From an uncultured Rickettsiales bacterium (GTDB taxonomy: Bacteria > Pseudomonadota > Alphaproteobacteria > Rs-D84): DNA of 64,000 nt. Below, in pieces: positions 1 through 8,775 of this stretch; the first letter of the stretch is position 1, and the number at the start of each line of letters is the position of its first letter. The translations under genes were made by a program, and so were the position numbers. The notes under the pieces are model-generated. The model ran no database searches. It was not told the DNA's origin and saw only the letters and a list, made by a program, of their open reading frames with translations. The stretch covers positions 7,481 to 71,480 of the forward strand of contig URBZ01000004.1 in NCBI GenBank assembly GCA_900546225.1. The letters run 5' to 3'.

Positions 1-833
1 TGATGTGCCACAACCGTTTCACGCAGTTGTTCGGGCATTACATGTGTATAAATTTGCGTTGTTGAAATATCTTCGTGCCCCAGCATTGTTTGTATCGCGC
101 GCAGGTTCGCGCCACCCGCCAACAAATGCGATGCAAACGAATGACGCAATACGTGTGGTGACACGCGGTGCGGGTCAATGCCAGACAGAACAGCACATTT
201 TTTCAGTATCTTGAAAAAACCATCACGGGTGATGTGGCCTGATGCGCCGCTGGACGGAAAAACATATTTTGATTTTTCGTCGTCACGCATCGCCAGCCAT
301 TTATTCAATGCCGCAACCGCGCCCGCGTGCATGGGAACAATGCGTTCCTTGGCCCCCTTGCCATGAATCAATAATTTATCGCCCAGAATTGCGGTTATGG
401 GTAATTCGCATAATTCTGATACGCGCAGCCCCGACGCATATACCAATTCAATCATTGCGCGCAGGCGCACCGAATTTTTTATGTCGCCCGCCGATGAAAT
501 CAATAATTCTATTTCGTCCACTGTCAAAAATTTAGGCAGGGGGCGCGCCCGTTTTGGTAATTCCAGATTTGCCGCCGGATTTTCTGTGATAATTTTTTCC
601 AGCATTAAAAATTTATAGAACCCACGCAATGCGCTGGCGTGACGGGCAATAGACGATGCTTTGTCAGGCAGAGATGCCAGATATTTCTGGACGTCGTCCG
701 CCGTGGCCGACATCAGACCGCCCGATAATGCCGCATCGGCCGCACGCAAATCAGAACTGTAACTGTCCAGTGTTTTTGCACTGCGTCCTTTTTCAGCGGA
801 CAGGGCCTCTAAAAACACATCTATATAGTTCAT
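1..833 (-). CDS. xerD: Tyrosine recombinase XerD/XerC (3' end cut by window edge)
   Basis: Site-specific recombinase of the XerC/XerD family, which resolves chromosome dimers at dif together with FtsK (also encoded here, at 9523). 277 codons are visible out of about 300 usual, so only the last 20 or so residues lie outside. The N-terminal SAM-like core-binding domain (roughly residues 1-90) precedes the catalytic domain. Catalytic residues seen on the reverse strand: Arg in SGLRVSEL, Lys in GKGAKERIV, His-x-x-Arg in HVLRHSFASHLL, then LGHEDISTTQIYTHV, which carries the second His and the nucleophilic Tyr. The ATG overlaps the stop of the small upstream gene (ATGA). XerD rather than XerC is a judgement from overall resemblance. 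No mobile-element context is seen, so a housekeeping role is inferred. Confidence 0.88.
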   Translation of the reverse strand, partial: MNYIDVFLEALSAEKGRSAKTLDSYSSDLRAADAALSGGLMSATADDVQKYLASLPDKASSIARHASALRGFYKFLMLEKIITENPAANLELPKRARPLPKFLTVDEIELLISSAGDIKNSVRLRAMIELVYASGLRVSELCELPITAILGDKLLIHGKGAKERIVPMHAGAVAALNKWLAMRDDEKSKYVFPSSGASGHITRDGFFKILKKCAVLSGIDPHRVSPHVLRHSFASHLLAGGANLRAIQTMLGHEDISTTQIYTHVMPEQLRETVVAH

Positions 834-967
834 GGATACAGCACAACTTCGGTCATATTTTGTGGGGCGGGAAATGATATAATCATCAGCACCACCAGAA
901 TGAAAATCAGTGACCAAATTATAATCTTGTTACGTGTCGTATGATTGCGTCTGTTATTCAGTGGCAT
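830..967 (-). CDS. Small single-span membrane protein, 45 aa
   Basis: A 45-codon reading frame lies between lptG and xerD on the same strand and overlaps the xerD ATG by the ATGA arrangement, the clearest reason to believe it is translated. A GGGGA Shine-Dalgarno-like run precedes its ATG at the right distance. The product has a basic N-terminus (about 14 residues with several Arg/Lys/His), one hydrophobic segment of about 18 residues (IIIWSLIFILVVLMII), then a short polar tail. That predicts an N-in single-pass inner-membrane peptide. No family is recognised. It could be a function-free coupling ORF, but the charge and hydrophobicity pattern favours a real small protein. Confidence 0.6.
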   Translation of the reverse strand: MPLNNRRNHTTRNKIIIWSLIFILVVLMIISFPAPQNMTEVVLYP

Positions 968-979
968 AGCGTTTCCCCA

Positions 980-2041
980 TTAAATTGTATCAAAACTGGC
1001 GATAAATGTTGCCGCCATTGCGATAATAATCAGTTGTGGCGCAACGATGGCCAACATCGGTGGCAATGCGCCCGTTGCCCCCAGTGCATTAAACATATTG
1101 GTTAAAAAGTACAGGGCAAAGCATGTGATGATACCCAATGCAAATTTTGTTCCAAAACTGTAATTACGGCGTTGGCGGGTTTGTGAAAACGCAATACCCA
1201 ATGTTGCCATCGCAACCAATGACAATGGCAAAAACGCCAATGTCCACAGTTGTACCCAATGCCCGCGTACCGGTGCGCCAATGGATTCCATCTTTTTAAT
1301 AAATGATGGTAATTGCCAGAATGAAATCTGGTCTGGTTGCAGATATCTGTCCAGAACAGTGCGTGGATTCAACAGAGTTTTGGTTTGCCATGCGCGTGTT
1401 TTCATTTGACCATTTTCGTCCCATACGTTTGCGCGTGCGGCATTCAACCCATCGTCCGACAGGGTGATATTTTCTGCTTCGACCCGGGCGGTCAATTTGA
1501 AAGACGCATCTTGGGCGTATACGGTTGCGTTTTGAAATTCCAACGCGTCGCCCGACTTGCGCATGCCGGTTGCGTTCATTGTGATGTATCCCGTATCGGA
1601 CGATTCACGCAACCAAATTGCGCCATCAATCAATTTCAGATGGTCTGATGTGATGGTCTGGTTGCTCAGTTTAACCGAATACGGATTTACGATCGTGGTT
1701 GCGAATATACCAATCAGTACTGCGCCCAGTAAAAACGGACGTGACGACTGGTACGGGGACAGACCCGCACTGGCAACAATGATACTTTCACTGGATTTGG
1801 TCAGGTTATAAGACGCCAACAGCGTTCCCATAAACACCGCCAGTGGCAAAAACAGCGGCACGTATTCCAACAGACGTGTCCATGATTCCGCCAATGCCGC
1901 CACCGCCGTCGGATTTGATGGCAGGCGTTCAACAAATGTAATTGCAAAAATAATGCCGCATACGACCAGCATTACCAGCCCGACGCCCGAAAAGAAACGT
2001 CGCAACAGGAATCTGGTCAAAATAGATGGTTTCAGTGTCAT
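980..2041 (-). CDS. lptG: LPS export ABC transporter permease LptG
   Basis: LptF/LptG (YjgP/YjgQ) family permease, about 353 residues. With LptF and the LptB ATPase it extracts lipopolysaccharide from the inner membrane and feeds it to the periplasmic bridge. Two or three N-terminal membrane spans, a periplasmic jellyroll region (about residues 130-250) and three C-terminal spans match the family. The ATG at 2041 (MTLKPS) is chosen over an upstream in-frame TTG at 2047 because the predicted transcription start lies at or next to 2041, which would make the message leaderless. lptF usually sits next to lptG but is not adjacent here: the divergent neighbour is greA. A 45-aa membrane peptide and xerD follow in the same operon. 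Confidence 0.85.
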   Translation of the reverse strand: MTLKPSILTRFLLRRFFSGVGLVMLVVCGIIFAITFVERLPSNPTAVAALAESWTRLLEYVPLFLPLAVFMGTLLASYNLTKSSESIIVASAGLSPYQSSRPFLLGAVLIGIFATTIVNPYSVKLSNQTITSDHLKLIDGAIWLRESSDTGYITMNATGMRKSGDALEFQNATVYAQDASFKLTARVEAENITLSDDGLNAARANVWDENGQMKTRAWQTKTLLNPRTVLDRYLQPDQISFWQLPSFIKKMESIGAPVRGHWVQLWTLAFLPLSLVAMATLGIAFSQTRQRRNYSFGTKFALGIITCFALYFLTNMFNALGATGALPPMLAIVAPQLIIIAMAATFIASFDTI

Positions 2042-2049
2042 AATCAAAA

Positions 2050-2100
2050 AGTATAACCTGTTGAATTGATAATTGCAAAATTAAAATGAATGCTTATAAT
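2050..2100. promoter_or_regulatory. Divergent lptG/greA promoters sharing a palindromic -35
   Basis: TTGCAA at 2073-2078 is its own reverse complement. On plus it is 16 bp from TATAAT (2095-2100), upstream of greA. On minus it is 17 bp from TATACT (2055-2050), upstream of lptG. Both spacings fit sigma-70, so one hexamer can serve as -35 in either direction. Confidence 0.65.
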
Positions 2101-2129
2101 TTCAGGTACAAAAAATAGGATTTACGAAA

Positions 2130-2600
2130 ATGGATAAAAGACCAATCTCGCGCCAGGGGTTTGACTCGCTGGTGAAAGAATTAAAAGACCTGAAAGAAGT
2201 TCAGCGTCCGGAAATATTGAAAACCGTCCAATGGGCGCGTTCGCTGGGTGATTTGTCTGAAAATGCCGATTACAGCGCGGCCAAGGAAAAACAACGTCAG
2301 ATTGACAAGCGTATTCAGTTTATCGAAGGGGTGATTGAAAACGCTGCAATTATTGACGTGGATTCGCTGACCGGTGACCGTGTGGTGTTTGGTGCGCGTG
2401 TCGTTGCCGAAGACGAAGACGGCAATCGTATGCAGTGCCGGATTCTGTCGGACATTGAATCTGATGGCAAACAGGTTATTTCGTGCACATCGCCGGTTGG
2501 ACGTGCCATGATTGGCCGGTGCGTTGGCGATACGTGCATTGTAAAATTGCCATCTGGCGAAAAAGAATACGAGATTTTGGAAGTTAAATTCAAAGAATAA
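2130..2600 (+). CDS. greA: Transcription elongation factor GreA
   Basis: GreA inserts its N-terminal coiled coil into the RNA polymerase secondary channel and stimulates cleavage of backtracked RNA. Its 156 residues match the usual 155-160. The N-terminal coiled coil carries the acidic tip signature (DLSENADYSAAKE), whose Asp/Glu residues coordinate the catalytic magnesium. The C-terminal FKBP-like domain ends with SPVGRAMIGRCVGD, the family's SPlGrALlGk-type motif. A sigma-70 promoter lies about 30 bp upstream, and mutL begins 6 bp after the stop, so the two are probably co-transcribed. Confidence 0.95.
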   Translation: MDKRPISRQGFDSLVKELKDLKEVQRPEILKTVQWARSLGDLSENADYSAAKEKQRQIDKRIQFIEGVIENAAIIDVDSLTGDRVVFGARVVAEDEDGNRMQCRILSDIESDGKQVISCTSPVGRAMIGRCVGDTCIVKLPSGEKEYEILEVKFKE

Positions 2601-2606
2601 TCGCAT

Positions 2607-4358
2607 ATGCCTGTACGCGTCTTGCCCGATTTTTTGATAAACCAGATTGCCGCCGGCGAGGTTGTAGAGCGTCCCGCCAGCGTGGTCAAGGAACTGGTTG
2701 AAAATGCGCTGGACGCGGGCGCAGACCAGATTATGATTGATGTCGCCGATGGCGGACGTACGCTGATTACGGTTGTTGACAATGGATCGGGAATGTCGCG
2801 TGATGATTTGACGCGCAGTATTACGCGCCATGCGACGTCAAAGTTGCCCGATGATGATTTGCTGAATATAAACTTTATGGGGTTTCGTGGCGAAGCGTTA
2901 CCATCAATCGCATCTGTGTCTGATATGACGATTGATACATGCAATGGTGCGGACGAAAATGGTTGGCAACTGAATGCGAATACCGGTGATGTGCGGCCAT
3001 CTGATTGGGACGCAGGAACACGCATTCGTGTGGCAAACCTGTTTGCACGCACACCGGCGCGGTTGAAATTCTTGCGCGCAGATCGGGCGGAAATGATATC
3101 TGTGTTGGACGTTGTGCGTCGTCTGGCCATGGCGCGGCCCGATGTCGGTTTTACACTGAATAATAAATGGCGATTTCCAAAAAATCAGAATATGCGTGAC
3201 CGTATTGTTGCGGTTATGGGCGATGATGTCGCGGGTCGTATGATACCGGTTGACGCATTCAGTGCATCGGATGCCGGCATTGAATTACACGGTTTTATTT
3301 CAGAACCAACGTTGCGACGCGCATCGTCGGTGGATCAATATCTGTTTGTAAATGGTCGTCCGGTCAAGGACAAGGTTCTGGTTGGTGCATTGCGCGCGGC
3401 ATATATGGACGTTATGCATGCGCGCGAATTTCCGCTGTGCGCGCTGTATTTAACCGTGCCACCGCGCAGTGTTGACGTAAATGTTTCCCCCGCCAAGACA
3501 GAGGTGCATTTTTTAGAGCCGGCGCATATTCGTGGTTTTATTATCAAAAATCTGCGTGCGGCATTGGCGCGCACAATGAATGACGCACCGGAAATAGATG
3601 TGGCGCATCACACGCCCCGTGAATTTGAAATAGCGGCGGCCGCAACGCCAATCAGTCCGGCCAGTCCCGCCATGGTACGTATGGATTTTGGTATTACGCC
3701 CGCCACAATGCGCGTGCACCAGCCAGCACAGGGCGAGGTTTTTAAGCCCGCCATGTCTGTGCCGTCAAGCGCACCATCTGATGCCGATGCAATGCAACCA
3801 TTGGGGCGTGTGATTGGTCAGATTGGTAACAAATATATTTTGGCGGCATCGGGCGATAATCTGGTTGTGGTTGACCAGCATGCGGCGCATGAGCGCATCA
3901 CGTATGAACACCTGCGCCGGCATGCGATAAAGACGCAACCGCTGTTGACACCGATTGTTGTATCAATGCGCAGTGATGATGTGGTGGCGGTATTGACCGT
4001 TGCGGACGAAATGCGGGCGTCTGGTTTGCACATCGATGCGTTTGGCGATGACGCCATTGCCATTTTTGAAAAGCCCGCCGATTGGGATTTGAACTGGGCA
4101 AACCTGTTTCACGACATCGCGGACGAGGTTCGCGCCAACGGTCATTCGTCGCAGCTGGGTGAACGGTTGCATTTGAAATTGGCGAATTATGCGTGCCATC
4201 ACAGTGTGCGCGCGGGTCAGGCGTTGGACATGGCGTCGTGTGATGCGCTGTTGCGGGCGATTGAAAATACAACGCGCGCGGGACAATGTAATCACGGTCG
4301 ACCGGTGTATAAATTTATTCCCATTGTCGATATGGACGCATGGTTTGAACGTATATAA
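2607..4358 (+). CDS. mutL: DNA mismatch repair protein MutL
   Basis: MutL couples MutS mismatch recognition to strand excision. The 583-residue protein has an N-terminal GHKL ATPase (NALDAGAD, DNGSGM, GFRGEAL motifs within residues 1-100), a transducer domain, a Pro/Ala-rich linker near residues 340-400, and a C-terminal dimerisation domain. The C-terminal domain shows DQHAAHERITYE, the DQHAx2Ex4E metal-binding endonuclease motif, and also the ACHHSVRA and CNHGRP motifs. This is therefore a nicking MutL of the kind found where MutH is absent. It sits directly behind greA and is followed by a terminator. Confidence 0.95.
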   Translation: MPVRVLPDFLINQIAAGEVVERPASVVKELVENALDAGADQIMIDVADGGRTLITVVDNGSGMSRDDLTRSITRHATSKLPDDDLLNINFMGFRGEALPSIASVSDMTIDTCNGADENGWQLNANTGDVRPSDWDAGTRIRVANLFARTPARLKFLRADRAEMISVLDVVRRLAMARPDVGFTLNNKWRFPKNQNMRDRIVAVMGDDVAGRMIPVDAFSASDAGIELHGFISEPTLRRASSVDQYLFVNGRPVKDKVLVGALRAAYMDVMHAREFPLCALYLTVPPRSVDVNVSPAKTEVHFLEPAHIRGFIIKNLRAALARTMNDAPEIDVAHHTPREFEIAAAATPISPASPAMVRMDFGITPATMRVHQPAQGEVFKPAMSVPSSAPSDADAMQPLGRVIGQIGNKYILAASGDNLVVVDQHAAHERITYEHLRRHAIKTQPLLTPIVVSMRSDDVVAVLTVADEMRASGLHIDAFGDDAIAIFEKPADWDLNWANLFHDIADEVRANGHSSQLGERLHLKLANYACHHSVRAGQALDMASCDALLRAIENTTRAGQCNHGRPVYKFIPIVDMDAWFERI

Positions 4359-4360
4359 AA

Positions 4361-4386
4361 ACAGGGGGCGCAAGCCCTTGTTTTTT
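4361..4386 (+). terminator. Terminator after mutL
   Basis: A GGGC-GCAA-GCCC hairpin, extended by G-U pairs and an outer ACA/TGT, is followed by six T. It closes the greA-mutL unit. Confidence 0.6.
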
Positions 4387-4446
4387 GCCTTTACAGGTGC
4401 GCTTTTTTTTACTATCTTTTGTGCATAAATACCAAGGAGAAATAGC

Positions 4447-4755
4447 ATGGAAGAAACAACAGTCGTTGTTGAAAATGGTGCAAACATTGCACAGACCGCA
4501 ACAGGGGATTGGTGGGGAATGTTGCTGTATTGTGCGGTTGTGTTTGGAATAATCTATCTGTTTATGGTGCGTCCGAACAAGCGCAGAATGGCGGAATACC
4601 AGAAAATGTTGGATTCATTAAAGGTTGGGAATCGCGTCATGGCGGCGGGCATTTATGGCACTATTAAAAAGATAAACGAAAAAACAATAGAAATGGAAGT
4701 GGCCAAAGGTGTTGTTATTGAGGTAAATAAAAACGCCGTTGCCAGTGTTGAATAA
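4447..4755 (+). CDS. yajC: Sec translocon accessory subunit YajC
   Basis: YajC is a small single-span inner-membrane protein that associates with SecDF. Its 102 residues show a short periplasmic N-terminus, one membrane span near residues 24-40 (MLLYCAVVFGIIYLFMV) and the conserved RPNKRRMAEYQKML just after it, then a cytosolic domain with VGNRVMAAGIYGTIKKI. A strong AAGGAG Shine-Dalgarno precedes the ATG. It is first in yajC-secD-secF, with secD starting 14 bp downstream. Confidence 0.94.
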   Translation: MEETTVVVENGANIAQTATGDWWGMLLYCAVVFGIIYLFMVRPNKRRMAEYQKMLDSLKVGNRVMAAGIYGTIKKINEKTIEMEVAKGVVIEVNKNAVASVE

Positions 4756-4769
4756 TAAAGGGTTGTGAT

Positions 4770-6329
4770 ATGTTTAAGAAACTGGCGATAGTTTTTGTTG
4801 CGGTGTTTGGTGTGTTGCTGGCTGTGCCGACAATGTCGCCGAAATTAGCACCTTATTTCCCATCATGGGCACGTCCGATTCCATTGGGTTTGGATTTGAA
4901 GGGCGGTGCGCAGTTGTTATTGGAAGTGGATACAAACACCATGTTCCAAGAAAAAGCGGCGCAACTGTATGACGAAGCGCGCAGTGCGATGATTGATCGT
5001 GATCGCGGTGTTATTCGTTTTTCAAACCTGCGCAATGTTGATGGTGTTGTGTCATTGGTCGTTCGCGAAGATGATGATGTGTCACGTGCCAAGGGACGTT
5101 TGAAGAGCGTTCTGGGGTCTGGGGTTGATATTTCGTCTTCGGGTCGCACGATTACATTAAAGTACACCGAAAAACAGAAAGAAGAAATGGTCAAAGACGC
5201 ATTGGCGCGCAGTATTGAAATTGTTCGTCGTCGTATTGATGCGTTGGGAACAAAAGAACCATCTATTCAATCACAGGGTGGAAAATATATTCTGATTCAG
5301 TTGCCTGGGGTTGATAATCCGGAACACATCAAGGATTTGATTGGCCAGACAGCCAAGATGACATTCCATTTGGTAAATGAAAATGTTACGCAGGAACAGA
5401 TTTCGTCTGGGCGTGCGCCAAATGGTACTCAATTCTTGCCATATATGGAAAATCCACAACAGGTTGTGCCGGTGTACAGCCGCGTGGAGGTGTCGGGTGA
5501 ATCATTGAAAGATTCACAGGCCGATTTCGACCAGAATAATATGCCGGTTGTAACGACGGCGTTTGATGCGACCGGTGCGCGCAAGTTTGCGCGTCTGACC
5601 ACAGAGCATGTCAACGAACGTTTCGCGATTGTTTTGGACGGCAAGGTTTTGTCCGCACCAACAATTCGTGAACCAATCCCAGGGGGACGTGGCCAGATTT
5701 CTGGTGGATTCACATTGCAGGGCGCAAAAGATTTGGCGGTATTGCTGCGCAGTGGCGCATTGCCGGCACCATTACAGGTTATCGAAGAACGCACGGTTGG
5801 TGCGGGTCTGGGCGCAGATGCGATTGAAGCAGGGCGCGTTGGATCGGCGATTGGCGTATTGTTCGTAATTCTGTTTATGCTGATTGCGTATCGTACGTTT
5901 GGTTTGATTGCAGACATCGTTTTGATGGTAAATTTGGCCATGATTATTGGTATATCTGCATTCTTGGGCGCGACACTGACATTGCCGGGGATTGCGGGTA
6001 TCGTGTTGACGTTGGGTATGGCGGTGGACGCGAATATTCTGCCGTTTGAACGTATCCGTGACGAGGTTCGCGAAGGCGTCCCAACACTGCGTGCGGTTGA
6101 TTTTGGCTTTACCCGTTCAACCAAGACCGTTATGGACGGTAACCTGACCAATTTGATTTGCAGTTTGATTTTGTTCCAGTTTGGCGCGGGCCCAATCCGT
6201 GGGTTTGCGGTGACGCTGTCGATTGGTGTTATTACAACACTGTTCACATGCTTGGCATTGTCACGTGTATTGATTGACTGGTACATGGGCGGCAAAAATA
6301 AAAAGATTGGTTACATCAAAAATAAATAA
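4770..6329 (+). CDS. secD: Protein translocase subunit SecD
   Basis: SecD is the RND-family partner of SecF and uses proton motive force to complete protein export after SecYEG/SecA. At 519 residues it is of normal size. Visible features: an N-terminal span, DLKGGAQLLLEVD (the family's D-LkGG motif) near residue 43, a large periplasmic P1 region, and a C-terminal five-span block containing GMAVDANILPFERIRDE. The Asp in that last motif belongs to the proton-relay region. It lies between yajC and secF with 12-14 bp gaps, indicating one operon. Confidence 0.96.
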   Translation: MFKKLAIVFVAVFGVLLAVPTMSPKLAPYFPSWARPIPLGLDLKGGAQLLLEVDTNTMFQEKAAQLYDEARSAMIDRDRGVIRFSNLRNVDGVVSLVVREDDDVSRAKGRLKSVLGSGVDISSSGRTITLKYTEKQKEEMVKDALARSIEIVRRRIDALGTKEPSIQSQGGKYILIQLPGVDNPEHIKDLIGQTAKMTFHLVNENVTQEQISSGRAPNGTQFLPYMENPQQVVPVYSRVEVSGESLKDSQADFDQNNMPVVTTAFDATGARKFARLTTEHVNERFAIVLDGKVLSAPTIREPIPGGRGQISGGFTLQGAKDLAVLLRSGALPAPLQVIEERTVGAGLGADAIEAGRVGSAIGVLFVILFMLIAYRTFGLIADIVLMVNLAMIIGISAFLGATLTLPGIAGIVLTLGMAVDANILPFERIRDEVREGVPTLRAVDFGFTRSTKTVMDGNLTNLICSLILFQFGAGPIRGFAVTLSIGVITTLFTCLALSRVLIDWYMGGKNKKIGYIKNK

Positions 6330-6341
6330 AAAGGTTATGTT

Positions 6342-7205
6342 ATGAAATTCCATTTTATGAAATATCGGAAACTGTCGTACTGGGTTTCTGGGATTTTGGT
6401 TGCATTGTCGATTGTGTCGCTGTTGACACACGGGCTGAATTACGGCATTGACTTTGCAGGTGGTATTTCGATGGAGGTTAAACCCATCGAAGCCAGTTAC
6501 ACGATTGACAAGATGCGCAGTGACCTGTCGGCGTTCAGTCCGGAATTGCAATCTGTGGACAATGATTCAATCTTGATTCGCGTTGGCCTGCCCAAGGGGG
6601 CAACCGATGCCCAGCAGAACACCCGCGTTGCCGAAATCAAACAGATTTTGGGTGACAAGGTACAATATTCACAGGTTCAAATCGTTGGCCCAAAAATCGG
6701 TGGTGAACTGGTACGCGGTGGTATATTGGCGATTCTGGTATCATTCGTGTTGATGAGTGTATATATCTGGATTCGTTATCGCGGTGGGTATGCGGTTGGC
6801 TCATTTGTGTCGCTGGTTTTGGACTTTGTTTTGATGTTTGGATTCTTTTCCATTACGGGTCTGGAATTTAACCAGACGTCCATTGCGGTTATTTTGATGG
6901 GGATTGGTTATTCCATCAATGACAAGGTTGTAAACTATGACCGTATTGATGAAAACATCAAAAAATATCACAAAATGCCAATGACAGAACTGATTGATTT
7001 GTCGGTCAATGAAATGTTGCATCGTACAATTATGACTAGTTTGTCGACAATATTGGCAATGGTCGGTCTGTATTTCTGGGGCGGGGTGATGTTGCAAGAA
7101 TTTGCGATTGCAATGACATTCTCGGTCGTGATGGGTACATTGACCAGTATTTATATTTCAAATGTTATTTTGTATCACTTTAACCTGCGTGAAACAAAAT
7201 ATTGA
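6342..7205 (+). CDS. secF: Protein translocase subunit SecF
   Basis: Completes the SecDF complex. It has 287 residues: an N-terminal span, then GIDFAGGISMEV (the D-F-xGG motif), a short periplasmic domain and five C-terminal spans with GIGYSINDKVVNYDRIDENI, the SecF counterpart of the SecD proton-path motif. It lies 12 bp after secD in the same operon. Confidence 0.95.
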   Translation: MKFHFMKYRKLSYWVSGILVALSIVSLLTHGLNYGIDFAGGISMEVKPIEASYTIDKMRSDLSAFSPELQSVDNDSILIRVGLPKGATDAQQNTRVAEIKQILGDKVQYSQVQIVGPKIGGELVRGGILAILVSFVLMSVYIWIRYRGGYAVGSFVSLVLDFVLMFGFFSITGLEFNQTSIAVILMGIGYSINDKVVNYDRIDENIKKYHKMPMTELIDLSVNEMLHRTIMTSLSTILAMVGLYFWGGVMLQEFAIAMTFSVVMGTLTSIYISNVILYHFNLRETKY

Positions 7206-7247
7206 TAACCTGCGCGCCGCGCCATATCGGGGGGGAGGGGTATATAG

Positions 7248-8762
7248 ATGAGATTAAAACAAATCTTTTTACTGGTGGCATTGGTTTTTGCGATTTCGCC
7301 CGCGGCGCGCGCAGACAGTTTGTTTTTCGAAGACGAACCGGTTCAAGATGGCCTGCGCGTTTTTGATATGTCCAAAACATTTGCGGAAATTTATCAAAAA
7401 CTGGACGGTGTAAAATGGGCCGGTAAAAATATCAATGTTGCGATTGAAAGTTTGGAAAACCTGAGCGCGGACGCGCATATTGCCGCAACGGACAATCGTG
7501 TGGTTTTGGTCTGGCGCGACAGTATTATTGCAAATTATCCACGTCCCAGTGCGGGTGATTGGAATGGGTTTGGTGAAATCACAACGGCATTGATTTTGAA
7601 ACTGCGCGAAAATGATTCAGATTTGCATCGCGCAACGCCATCTGAAATGTACCAGATGGTTGTTGATGCACTGACACACGGCATTGATGAAAATGGACGC
7701 TATATTTATTCGCGTGCGGCCGAAATAAACGAAGATGGTCGCATATTGACCAGTGTTGGTTTGACGGGCGCACGTGATGCGCGTGGAAATTGGCGTGTAC
7801 ACGGCGTGTTCAAGGGCGCGCCCGCCGACACGGCTGGCATTCGCGAAGGGGACTTGATTGCTGAAATAAACGGCACGCCGGTTGCCAAAATGTCAGACGA
7901 TGATATAGAAAGTTTCTTGGCTGGTTTTAATTCTGGCACGTCCAAGGTAAAATTGCTGACCCCGTCGGGTGCGCGCGATGTTGTGTTGCGTCGTGCGACG
8001 ATTGTTTTGGCGGACGCCGATGTTGTGCATCGTGCGGGCATTGGCGCAGATGAAAGTGATGTGTTGGAAATTGTCGTGCATGATGTATCAGATAATTCTG
8101 TGGCCATTGTGAACGAGGCATTGGCAACGTATGATAATCTGGGCGGAATTGTATTAGATTTGCGTGCGTCGTCGGGCGACGATGAACGTGCGGCGGCAAA
8201 ATTGGCGGGACTGTTTATCGGGGCACGGCCTGTGATGCGTATATTGGAAACCGCCCGCGATCAGGTAGAGGTTGTCCCAGGCGGTCGCGCCGTAACCGAT
8301 GCGCCGGTTGTTGTCTTGATTTCTGATCAGACACGTGGCACGGCCGAGGCGATTGCCAGTGCGTTCTATGAATACAATCGTGGCGTATTGGTGGGCACAC
8401 CCACCGCGGGCAGTGCGCGCATTGCAACACGTCTGGATTTGTCAGATGGTGGTGCGTTGGAATTGCTGAATAAATCAATCAAGACCGGCACGGGGCGTGA
8501 TATTGATGGGCGCGGAATTTTCCCGATAGTGTGTTTATCTAATATTCGCAGCAGTGCGCAACAAAATGCGTTTTTCTTGAACGTAATCAACGATGATTTT
8601 AATGCACGCGATTTTAACCAAGAACCAGATACAGATGTCACCGCAATTCGCAGTGGTTGTCCTGTTATAACCAGTGGCAGTGACGAAGATGCATTGGCGG
8701 CGGCTGTATCGGCCAAGATTTTAACTGATAAAAAAATCTATAATATTTTAATCGAAAAATAA
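7248..8762 (+). CDS. PDZ / S41 (tail-specific protease family) protein lacking catalytic residues
   Basis: Exported protein of 504 residues with a clear signal peptide (MRLKQIFLLVALVFAISPAARA). It has a PDZ domain around residues 165-240 (FKGAPADTAGIREGDLIAEINGTPV) and a C-terminal S41 peptidase fold. In active C-terminal-processing proteases the SASASE motif supplies Ser and a GKG motif 25 residues later supplies Lys. Here the matching segment reads QTRGTAEAIASAF...GTPTAGSARI, so the Ser position is Gly (about 364) and the Lys position is Ser (about 389), with spacing preserved. A periplasmic pseudoprotease or scaffold is inferred. It starts 42 bp after secF, behind a very G-rich Shine-Dalgarno. 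Confidence 0.75.
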   Translation: MRLKQIFLLVALVFAISPAARADSLFFEDEPVQDGLRVFDMSKTFAEIYQKLDGVKWAGKNINVAIESLENLSADAHIAATDNRVVLVWRDSIIANYPRPSAGDWNGFGEITTALILKLRENDSDLHRATPSEMYQMVVDALTHGIDENGRYIYSRAAEINEDGRILTSVGLTGARDARGNWRVHGVFKGAPADTAGIREGDLIAEINGTPVAKMSDDDIESFLAGFNSGTSKVKLLTPSGARDVVLRRATIVLADADVVHRAGIGADESDVLEIVVHDVSDNSVAIVNEALATYDNLGGIVLDLRASSGDDERAAAKLAGLFIGARPVMRILETARDQVEVVPGGRAVTDAPVVVLISDQTRGTAEAIASAFYEYNRGVLVGTPTAGSARIATRLDLSDGGALELLNKSIKTGTGRDIDGRGIFPIVCLSNIRSSAQQNAFFLNVINDDFNARDFNQEPDTDVTAIRSGCPVITSGSDEDALAAAVSAKILTDKKIYNILIEK

Positions 8763-8775
8763 AAAGGGCAATCTG

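Noticed and set aside
1..833. XerD as an integrase of a mobile element
   Set aside because: Operon with lptG, housekeeping-type motif set and no att repeats nearby.
5429..6295. Minus-strand open frame of 288 codons opposite secD
   Set aside because: Shadow of the secD coding strand; composition is Pro/Ser/Thr/Asn-rich with no motif or ribosome site.
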